DNA of 64,000 nt from Allobosea sp. 117 (GTDB lineage Bacteria; Pseudomonadota; Alphaproteobacteria; Rhizobiales; Xanthobacteraceae), in contig NZ_JNLC01000010.1 in the NCBI RefSeq assembly GCF_000702305.1, positions 806,001 to 870,000 on the forward strand, in the 5' to 3' direction. Of the stretch, positions 58,452-64,000 are shown in pieces; positions within the stretch are counted from its first letter, which is position 1; each line of letters starts with the position of its first letter. Position numbers and translations under genes: made by a program. A model generated the notes under the pieces. The model ran no database searches, was not told the origin of the DNA, and saw only the letters and a list, made by a program, of their open reading frames with translations.

Positions 58452-59384
58452 ATGGGGTGGAACGCCATGGCCTATGCCGATCCGTTCGAGATCGTCGACC
58501 CGCGCTTTCGCGCCTATGCCATTCCCATCGCCGGGCTGGAGACGCTGCACACCGGCATGCGCTGGGCCGAGGGGCCGGTCTATTTTGCCGATATGCGCTG
58601 CCTGATCTGGAGCGACATCCCCAATAATCGTCTCATGCGCTGGTGCGAGGAGACCGGCGCGGTCAGCGTCTTCCGCGCCGATTCCAACTTCGCCAACGGC
58701 AATGCGCGCGATCCTCAGGGCCGCCTCGTCACCTGCGAACATCGCACCCGCCGCGTCACCCGCACCGAACCGGACGGCACGATCACCGTGCTGGCGGACA
58801 GCTATCGGGGAAAGCGGCTGAACTCGCCCAACGACGTGGTGGTGAAGTCGGACGGCACCGTCTGGTTCACCGATCCGACCTACGGCATCAGCGCCGATTA
58901 CGAAGGCGGCAAGGCGACGAGCGAACTCGACGGGCGCTACGTCTTCCGCCTCGACCCGCGCGACGGCACGCTCACCGTGGTCGCCGATGATTTCGTGCAG
59001 CCGAACGGGCTCGCCTTCTCCCCCGACGAGAGCCGGCTCTACATCGCCGATTCCGGCTGGATCGGGGTCGGCGAGGGGCCGCGCCACATCCGCGCCTTCG
59101 AGGTGCGCGCGGACAACACGCTTGCCGGCGGCGCGGTGGTCACGCAGGTGTCCCCGCACGCACCGGACGGCTTCCGCGTCGATGGCGACGGCAACATCTG
59201 GTCGAGCGCCGGCGACGGCGTGCACTGCTACACACCGTCGGGCGATCTCATCGGCAAGATCCTGGTGCCGGAACGGGTCGGCAATGTCGCTTTTGGCGGC
59301 CCCGCCCGCAACCGGCTGTTCATCTGCGGCCACACCTCGCTCTACGCGGTGTTCCTCAACACGCGCGGCGCGGTGCGGCCGTGA
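58452..59384 (+). CDS. SMP-30/gluconolactonase family protein
   Basis: This 310-residue six-bladed beta-propeller has the metal site Glu in 'LHTGMRWAEGPVYFADM', then 'LNSPNDVVVKSDGTVWFTDP', 'VQPNGLAFSPDESRLYIADSG' and 'APDGFRVDGDGNIWSSAGDGV', as in SMP-30 lactonases. It hydrolyses a sugar lactone to the aldonic acid. The ATG at 58452 has AAGAGGA 5-6 bases upstream; an earlier ATG at 58431 is weaker. It is divergent from the sugar ABC operon and may act on apionolactone or another sugar lactone beside ApnL. Confidence 0.88.
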   Translation: MGWNAMAYADPFEIVDPRFRAYAIPIAGLETLHTGMRWAEGPVYFADMRCLIWSDIPNNRLMRWCEETGAVSVFRADSNFANGNARDPQGRLVTCEHRTRRVTRTEPDGTITVLADSYRGKRLNSPNDVVVKSDGTVWFTDPTYGISADYEGGKATSELDGRYVFRLDPRDGTLTVVADDFVQPNGLAFSPDESRLYIADSGWIGVGEGPRHIRAFEVRADNTLAGGAVVTQVSPHAPDGFRVDGDGNIWSSAGDGVHCYTPSGDLIGKILVPERVGNVAFGGPARNRLFICGHTSLYAVFLNTRGAVRP

Positions 59385-59396
59385 TGGCGAGCGCGA

Positions 59397-59648
59397 TCAG
59401 CTCCGGATCGCGCGTGCGCCCCAGATGAGGATGCAGGCCCCGATGATGCCGGCGACGAGATAGCCGAGCCAGCCGCCGAAACCGATGCCGAGAAAGCTGA
59501 AGATGAAGCTTGCCACCGCGGCGCCGATGATGCCGAGCACGATGTTCATGAAGAGGCCGGTGTCGCTCTTCATGACCCCCGAAGCGATCCAGCCCGCGAG
59601 GCCGCCGATGATGATGGCGGCGATCCAGCCGATCTGAGCGTCTTCCAT
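59397..59648 (-). CDS. GlsB/YeaQ/YmgE family stress-response membrane protein
   Basis: This 83-residue protein has three predicted membrane helices. The family pattern is clear: 'IGWIAAIIIGGLAGWIAS', 'NIVLGIIGAAVASFIFSFLGI' and 'GYLVAGIIGACILIWGARAI'. It begins MEDAQIGW at 59648; the open frame upstream is not family-like. The family is linked to envelope and acid/osmotic stress but the mechanism is unclear. It is divergent from the PqqD-like gene, with a long palindrome between them. Confidence 0.9.
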   Translation of the reverse strand: MEDAQIGWIAAIIIGGLAGWIASGVMKSDTGLFMNIVLGIIGAAVASFIFSFLGIGFGGWLGYLVAGIIGACILIWGARAIRS

Positions 59649-59685
59649 GCGAATCCCCCGTATGGTCGATGTGCTCCCACGCCGG

Positions 59686-59727
59686 GAGCCTATGCCGGTG
59701 GCGGGATAACGCAACCGGCATAGGCTC
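59686..59727. repeat. Long perfect inverted repeat upstream of the PqqD-like gene
   Basis: The arms GAGCCTATGCCGGT (59686-59699) and ACCGGCATAGGCTC (59714-59727) are perfectly complementary over 14 bp with a 14-nt loop. It lies between divergent genes rather than at an operon end, and no T-run follows. An operator for a dimeric regulator or an RNA hairpin are both possible. Confidence 0.6.
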
Positions 59728-59778
59728 TAACGCCGAGGTGGATTGTTTGTGCCGCAGTGGAGAGGGCCTTTGCGCGAA

Positions 59779-59807
59779 TTGACAGTCCCGCGACACGGTA
59801 CGATCCT
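59779..59807 (+). promoter_or_regulatory. Putative promoter of the PqqD-kinase-glycosyltransferase operon
   Basis: A perfect -35 hexamer TTGACA (59779-59784) is followed at 17 bases by a weak GATCCT (59802-59807) or at 14 bases by TACGAT. It points at the PqqD-like gene 40-50 bases away. Only the -35 is convincing. Confidence 0.4.
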
Positions 59808-59847
59808 CGCTTGAAGCCTAGGGTTGTTGCGCGGGAAGGGATTGAAG

Positions 59848-60273
59848 TTGAGTCCGCAGCGGTTTGTGATCGATACGGCAGCCGTGGCGGCCGAGAAGTT
59901 CGACGACGAGACGGTGGTCCTGCATTTCGAGAGCGGACGGTATTTCAGTCTGGGCGGCGCGGCGTCGTGGATCTGGCAGGCATTCGAGCAGCCGAACGAC
60001 GTTGCAACGCTCGCGACCGCCGCGCCGGGCGGCGCCTTGGGGCCGGCGCTCGCGGACATCGAGCGCTTCGTCGCGGAACTGGAGGCACTGAAGCTCCTGC
60101 TGCCTGTCTCCGGCGGCGCCGCATCCGCTCCGCTCGCGCCCGCGCCCGAGCTGTGGGCCGCGCCGTCGCTCGAGGTGTTCTCCGATCTCTCGGACCTCAT
60201 CGCGCTTGATCCCGTCCACGAGGTCGACGCGATGATGGGCTGGCCGCGCCGTCCCGATCCGGGCATCGGCTAG
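59848..60273 (+). CDS. PqqD family protein
   Basis: This roughly 141-residue protein has a PqqD/RRE-type winged helix in its first 90 residues: 'QRFVIDTAAVAAEKFDDETVVLHFESGRYFSLGGAASWIWQAFE' carries the conserved Leu/Ile and Tyr-Phe-Leu pattern of PqqD-like peptide-binding domains. A hydrophobic low-complexity tail follows. I chose TTG at 59848 because GGAAGGGA lies 7 bases before it; in-frame TTGs at 59824, 59827 and 59842 are worse placed. PqqD domains bind ribosomal peptides for modification. Such genes also occur with HPr-kinase-like proteins in surface-polysaccharide loci. The partner here is unknown. Confidence 0.8.
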   Translation: MSPQRFVIDTAAVAAEKFDDETVVLHFESGRYFSLGGAASWIWQAFEQPNDVATLATAAPGGALGPALADIERFVAELEALKLLLPVSGGAASAPLAPAPELWAAPSLEVFSDLSDLIALDPVHEVDAMMGWPRRPDPGIG

Positions 60274-60282
60274 TACCGTGTC

Positions 60283-61383
60283 GTGACCGCACTCACCGCA
60301 CGGACGACGCATCCGACCGCACTCAACGCACAGCCTCCTTTCGATCTCCTGCCGGAAGGCGTGTTGGACACGCTGCTCGCCGGTCCGCCGGCGCTCCGCG
60401 CCGCGATCGGGCCGCTGTTGCTGGACATCCACGCCTCGGACGCAGAGACCGCGCGGCTCGCCACCCGCGCGCTCGCCCATGCGCGGGTCGAGCGGCATCA
60501 TGATGGCCCCGACCGCCAGCATGTCCGCGTCGCCTTCATCGACTGCGCCCGTGCCGGCCTGCCGCCGCCGCGCGGGGTGCCCGGCACCGAGCATCTGCTG
60601 GCCCCGCATGACGAGGTGAACCTGCGCGAGGGAAATCGCATCGTCGCCATCCACCAGGCGGAGTCCCGTACCTGGGAAGGCTTCGATCCCCCTCGCGGAA
60701 TCGGGGTGGTCTACACCGCCGACGCCGGCCGCATCGCGCCATGGGAATGGGCCTCGCCGGCCAAGCGCATCATCGAATGGGCGACCTTGGATCGTCCCTA
60801 CGGGCTGCTGCACGGCGCGGTGCTGGCACGCGGCGGCGAGGGCTTCCTGCTCGCCGGCAATTCCGGGGTCGGCAAGTCGACCACCACCGCCGCCGCCATG
60901 CTGCGGGGCATCCAGACGGCCGGCGACGACGTCTCGCTGCTCGAATGGCGCTCCGATGGCGGGGTGACGGCGCATGCGGCCTATGACTCGCTGAAAGTCG
61001 GCGAGGCCTCGCTGGCGCTGCTCGGCGGCCGGATCGCGGCGGCCGGCGAGGCGGTCGGCCCCGGCATCGCCAAGCACATGCTGCGCATCACCGACATCGC
61101 GCCCGAAACTCTCGTGCAATCGGTCGATCTGAAGGCGATTCTCCTGCCGCGCCTGGCCGGTCTCGCGCGCACCGCGATCCGCCCCGCCGAGCACGGCGCG
61201 GCGCTGCGCGCGCTCGGTCCGGTGTCCAGCTTCGTGATGCGGGTGGCGCCCGAGGCGACCTTCGCCCGCGCCTCCCGGCTGGTGCGCAGCCTGCCGTGCT
61301 ATGCTCTCGACCTGTCGGTCGATCCGCTGGAGGTCGCCGACACAATCGGCGATCTGCTGGAGCGCCCCGGGAGCCTTCCATGA
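60283..61383 (+). CDS. HPr kinase-like (HprK-related) serine kinase family protein
   Basis: This 366-residue protein has a GTG start. The C-terminal half is an HprK-like P-loop kinase with Walker A 'LAGNSGVGKSTTTAAAML' and the following Asp pair 'TAGDDVSLLEW'. The N-terminal half has no recognisable fold. Relatives include the kinases that phosphorylate the C-terminus of lasso peptides and HPr kinase itself. The gap to the PqqD-like gene is 9 bases, and it overlaps the first glycosyltransferase gene by 4 bases. Its substrate is unknown. Confidence 0.8.
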   Translation: MTALTARTTHPTALNAQPPFDLLPEGVLDTLLAGPPALRAAIGPLLLDIHASDAETARLATRALAHARVERHHDGPDRQHVRVAFIDCARAGLPPPRGVPGTEHLLAPHDEVNLREGNRIVAIHQAESRTWEGFDPPRGIGVVYTADAGRIAPWEWASPAKRIIEWATLDRPYGLLHGAVLARGGEGFLLAGNSGVGKSTTTAAAMLRGIQTAGDDVSLLEWRSDGGVTAHAAYDSLKVGEASLALLGGRIAAAGEAVGPGIAKHMLRITDIAPETLVQSVDLKAILLPRLAGLARTAIRPAEHGAALRALGPVSSFVMRVAPEATFARASRLVRSLPCYALDLSVDPLEVADTIGDLLERPGSLP

Positions 61384-62138
61384 GCCTGCAGCCGGGCGTG
61401 CCGCGTGGCGGCTGCCGGATATCCGCAGTCGTCACCGCCTACCGCTTCGAGCGCTTCATCCGGGCCGCCATCGCCTCGATCCAGCGCCAGAGCCGGCCAG
61501 TCGACGAGATCGTCGTGGTCGACAACCAGTCGGACGACGCGACCCCGGTGATCCTCGCCGAGCTCGCGGCGCAGGATGCGCGCATCGTGCTCGTCGACGT
61601 GCCCCCGCGCGGTCCCGCCGCCGCCCGCAACCGCGGCCTCGCTGCGGCTCGCGGCGACATTATCGCCATGCTGGACGGCGACGACGCCTGGCCGGCGGAC
61701 AAGATCGCCCGGCAGATGGCGCGTCTCGAAGCCGAACCCGTCATCGACATGGTCACCGGCCCGACCAGCTTCACCGACGCCATCGACGACCACACGCTGG
61801 CCCCGCCGCCCGGCGCGCGCGTCGAGACCGTGCTGCAGCCGAACATCGGCGCCTGCCTCTATTGCCGCGCGGTGTTCGAGCGCCTCGGCGGCTTCGACGA
61901 GAGCTACCGCTACGCCGACGATCTCGACCTGCTGCTGCGCTTGCGCGATGCCGGCATCGCCTTCGACACGCTGCCGGAGGTCGCGTTGTATCACCGCCGC
62001 TATCCCGGCTCGCTGCTGACCACCGTGGACCCCCGGCGCTCGCAGGAGTTCGTCCGCGCGGTCGCCGCATCGCGGCGCCGGCGGCGCGAGCGCGGTTTGC
62101 CGCCGGCCGAGCCGCTGCTGGCGGGAGGCGTCGCATGA
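61380..62138 (+). CDS. Glycosyltransferase family 2 protein
   Basis: This roughly 252-residue GT-A fold transferase has 'ISAVVTAYRFERFIRAAIAS', then 'VVVDNQSDDATPVILAEL', the metal-binding DxD-type motif 'AMLDGDDAWPADKI' and a likely acceptor-side 'GFDESYRYADDLDLLLRL'. The sugar donor is not predictable. The ATG at 61380 overlaps the kinase stop (ATGA). It is part of a tightly coupled set with the second glycosyltransferase. Confidence 0.88.
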   Translation: MSLQPGVPRGGCRISAVVTAYRFERFIRAAIASIQRQSRPVDEIVVVDNQSDDATPVILAELAAQDARIVLVDVPPRGPAAARNRGLAAARGDIIAMLDGDDAWPADKIARQMARLEAEPVIDMVTGPTSFTDAIDDHTLAPPPGARVETVLQPNIGACLYCRAVFERLGGFDESYRYADDLDLLLRLRDAGIAFDTLPEVALYHRRYPGSLLTTVDPRRSQEFVRAVAASRRRRRERGLPPAEPLLAGGVA

Positions 62139-62824
62139 GCGGCATCTCGGTCGTCATCCCGGCCTTCAACGCATCGGCGACCATCCTGGAGACCCTTGCC
62201 AGCGTCGCCGCCCAGAGCCTGCCGCCGGACGAGGTGATCCTGATCGACGACGGCTCGACCGACGGCACCGCCGATCTGGTGCGCCGGTCCTTTCCGTCGG
62301 TCGCGGTGATCGCCCAGCCGAATGCCGGCGCCGCCGCCGCGAGCAATGCCGGTGTGCGACGGGCGCGCGGCGCCCTGATCGCGCTGCTCGATTCGGACGA
62401 TCTGTGGCCGGCCGGGCGGCTGGAGCGGCAACAGGCGGCGCTCGCCGCCGCACCGGGGCTGGCGGGTGTCGGCGGCCATGTCGAGAGTTTCGTCTGCCCG
62501 AGCCTCGGACCCGAGGAGGCGGCGCGCTTCCACGTGCCCGACGTGCCGCAGCCCTCGCTGCTCTCCACCGCGCTGCTGCTGCGGCGCGAGGCCTTCGACG
62601 CGGTCGGACCCTATGCGGAGGACCTGCGCGTCGGCTTCGCCATCGATTGGATGCACCGGGCGCAGAAAGCCGGGCTCGGCTTCCTCACCTTGCCGGATGT
62701 CGTGCTGAGGCGGCGGTTGCGCCCCGGCTCGCTCTCCCGGCGCACCCCGGCGCGTGACAGCGGTTATCTCGAAATGGCGCGCCGCGCCATCGCCCGTGCG
62801 CGCTCGGCCGAGGGGCGGTCATGA
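62135..62824 (+). CDS. Glycosyltransferase family 2 protein
   Basis: This 229-residue GT2 protein begins MSGISVVIPAFNASATILET, followed by 'ILIDDGSTDGTADLV', the donor/metal motif 'IALLDSDDLWPAGRL' and 'AFDAVGPYAEDLRVGFAIDWM'. It is short for the family. It overlaps its neighbours by 4 bases on each side (ATGA), which points to strictly coupled translation. It is a paralogue of the previous gene with low similarity. Confidence 0.88.
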   Translation: MSGISVVIPAFNASATILETLASVAAQSLPPDEVILIDDGSTDGTADLVRRSFPSVAVIAQPNAGAAAASNAGVRRARGALIALLDSDDLWPAGRLERQQAALAAAPGLAGVGGHVESFVCPSLGPEEAARFHVPDVPQPSLLSTALLLRREAFDAVGPYAEDLRVGFAIDWMHRAQKAGLGFLTLPDVVLRRRLRPGSLSRRTPARDSGYLEMARRAIARARSAEGRS

Positions 62825-64000
62825 GCCTGCCGGTCGAGCGCTACTGGCCCCCGCACGCCACCGCCCTTCTGCTGGCGGCGGCGCTGCACCCCTCGTCCGA
62901 GGCCGCCCGCGCAGCCTGGAGCGATTGGGAGGCGCTGCAGATATTCGAGGACGGGAACTGGGCCGAGCTGCGCATCTTCCCGACCGTGGCGCGGCGGCTG
63001 ACGCAGCTCGGCATCGAGAGCTCGCTGGTGCCGCGCCTCGTCGGCGTGCGGCGCTTCATGTGGTCGAAGATGCAGAACCGCATCGTCGCGGTGCGGCCCT
63101 ATCTCGCCGCCCTCGCCGAGGCCGGCATCGTGCCGATGCTGACCAAGGGTGCCGCGCGGGTGGCGCTCGACCCGCGCGAGGCGGCCGAGCGCTACAGCCA
63201 CGACATCGACACGGTGATACCGCCCGGCCGATGGGCGGAGGCGGTCGACATCCTCGTCGGGCGCGGCCTCGTCTGCGAGTATGACTGGTCGCGCGACCGG
63301 CTGGTGAACCGCATGCGCGAGGCCCGCCATGCGCTGTCCTTCCGCATGGGCGAGGCCGATATCGATCTTCACCAGTCGGCGCTGATGCCCAACCGCCTGA
63401 TCGGCGACGACGACGCGTTGTGGGCGCGCGCGGTTCCGGCGAGCTTCGCCGGCGTCCCGGTGGTGGCGCCATGCGCTCCCGACCGTTTGATGATGTCGCT
63501 CGCCCATGGCCTGCTCTACGACCCGGCGCGGCCGGGCGACTGGGCGCTCGACGCGGTCTCCGCCCTGCGCGCCCCGGCGTTTGACTGGACCGTGTTCGAG
63601 CGCGAGGTCCGCGCCCGCGGCCTTTCCGCCTTCGCCGATGCCGGCCTTTCCTTCCTCGTGGATGGGCTCGGGCAGGAGGTGCCGCCGGAGGTGCGCTCCC
63701 GCCTCGCGCAGGATGCGACGCCGGCTTTCCGCGAGGAGCTGGAATCGCTCTTCCACAGCCATCATCCGCGCACCGAGCGCGAGGAGGGCGCGCTCTGTTT
63801 CGCGCAGCTCGAACGGCTACGCGGCTCCGTGGAGCGTTCTTCGCCGAAGGGCGGCATCATGGTCGTGCAACGGGAATGGCGGCCGGCCCGTCCGACCAGC
63901 CTGCGTGACGCGCACATCCCTGTTCCCGCCGATCTCTCCGCCGTCGGCGAACTGCGGCTGCACCTACGCCTGCCGGCGAAGCTGCTCGCCGGCGATGGAC
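62821..64000 (+). CDS. Nucleotidyltransferase family protein (NTP_transf_5-like), 3' end beyond the window
   Basis: The frame is open from the ATG at 62821 to the window end (about 393 codons). It begins MSLPVERYWPPHATALLL. The region 'MLTKGAARVALDPREAAERYSHDIDTVIPPG' matches the family nucleotidyltransferase core, with a Lys-Gly in place of the usual Gly-Ser and the Asp pair 'DIDTV'. 'EADIDLHQSALMPNRL' lies further on and could supply the third carboxylate. A C-terminal domain is cut off. The family often accompanies HPr-kinase-like and PqqD-like genes. The role is unknown; it could modify a phosphorylated peptide or sugar. Confidence 0.75.
   Translation, partial: MSLPVERYWPPHATALLLAAALHPSSEAARAAWSDWEALQIFEDGNWAELRIFPTVARRLTQLGIESSLVPRLVGVRRFMWSKMQNRIVAVRPYLAALAEAGIVPMLTKGAARVALDPREAAERYSHDIDTVIPPGRWAEAVDILVGRGLVCEYDWSRDRLVNRMREARHALSFRMGEADIDLHQSALMPNRLIGDDDALWARAVPASFAGVPVVAPCAPDRLMMSLAHGLLYDPARPGDWALDAVSALRAPAFDWTVFEREVRARGLSAFADAGLSFLVDGLGQEVPPEVRSRLAQDATPAFREELESLFHSHHPRTEREEGALCFAQLERLRGSVERSSPKGGIMVVQREWRPARPTSLRDAHIPVPADLSAVGELRLHLRLPAKLLAGDG

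Noticed and set aside
59848..64000. PQQ biosynthesis locus because of the PqqD-like protein
   Set aside because: pqqA, pqqB, pqqC and pqqE are not present. PqqD-like domains are shared by many peptide-modification systems.
59848..64000. Complete lasso-peptide gene cluster
   Set aside because: No precursor peptide, peptidase or cyclase gene is seen; only the tailoring-like set is present.

Overview
The window is about 64 kb of GC-rich, gene-dense DNA with short intergenic gaps. Codon use, KdpFABC-DE, several solute-binding-protein (SBP) transporters, GntR and LacI regulators and the palindromic repeats flanked by CGTCATCCTGAGG all point to an alphaproteobacterium of the order Hyphomicrobiales. 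A Xanthobacteraceae/Ancylobacter/Starkeya-like organism is my best guess (inference). I see no rRNA, tRNA, CRISPR, prophage or transposase gene. The content is mainly catabolic and transport islands with ion transport between them.

Layout. (1) 1-7.9 kb: a TRAP transporter (5' end cut off), a LacI regulator, an enoyl-CoA hydratase, a fused CoA-transferase, a DUF993 protein and a MaoC hydratase, with a promoter and 14-bp palindrome in the divergent gap. (2) 8-18.7 kb: the Kdp high-affinity K+ system with its sensor and regulator, including kdpF and a second tiny membrane ORF, followed by an MgtA-type Mg2+ ATPase. (3) 18.9-24.2 kb: D-amino acid aminotransferase, a tautomerase, a DUF3616 exported protein, a DUF3857/transglutaminase protein and an SDR. 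(4) 24.2-38.4 kb: a GntR-livKHMGF operon divergent from a nine-gene operon. That operon encodes a cupin, an SDR, an L-aspartate-dehydrogenase-like protein, a DadA-like FAD enzyme, a 4-hydroxyproline-epimerase-like protein, a NIPSNAP protein, a cobalamin-binding mutase-like protein, a Ser/Cys proline-racemase homologue and an alpha/beta hydrolase. I know of no characterised pathway with this combination, and it is my best candidate for an undescribed system. (5) 38.5-43.6 kb: a NitT/TauT-type ABC importer with a fumarylacetoacetase-family hydrolase, divergent from a GntR regulator.

(6) 44.1-59.4 kb: a RuBisCO-like protein, a four-carbon acid sugar kinase (DUF1537 type), an ApnO-type oxidoisomerase, a second TRAP transporter and a NanR-like regulator. 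Next come, on the other strand, an ApnL-type lactonase and a sugar ABC importer with an ATPase-permease fusion, then an SMP-30 lactonase. Together these match the published D-apiose/D-apionate catabolic routes (ABC import of D-apiose; ApnL, ApnO, OiaK and OiaX/OiaT). A D-apiose dehydrogenase is not in the window. Related 19-bp sites (arms of 7, spacer of 5) lie before the RuBisCO-like gene and the regulator, and one half-site lies before the sugar SBP, suggesting one regulon. (7) 59.4-64 kb: a small GlsB/YeaQ membrane protein, then a tightly coupled set of PqqD-like protein, HPr-kinase-like ATPase, two family-2 glycosyltransferases and a nucleotidyltransferase that runs off the window end; its product is unknown.

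Substrate assignments rest on family recognition and gene context, not on database searches. Starts were chosen by ribosome-binding sites, overlaps and where the recognisable domain begins.
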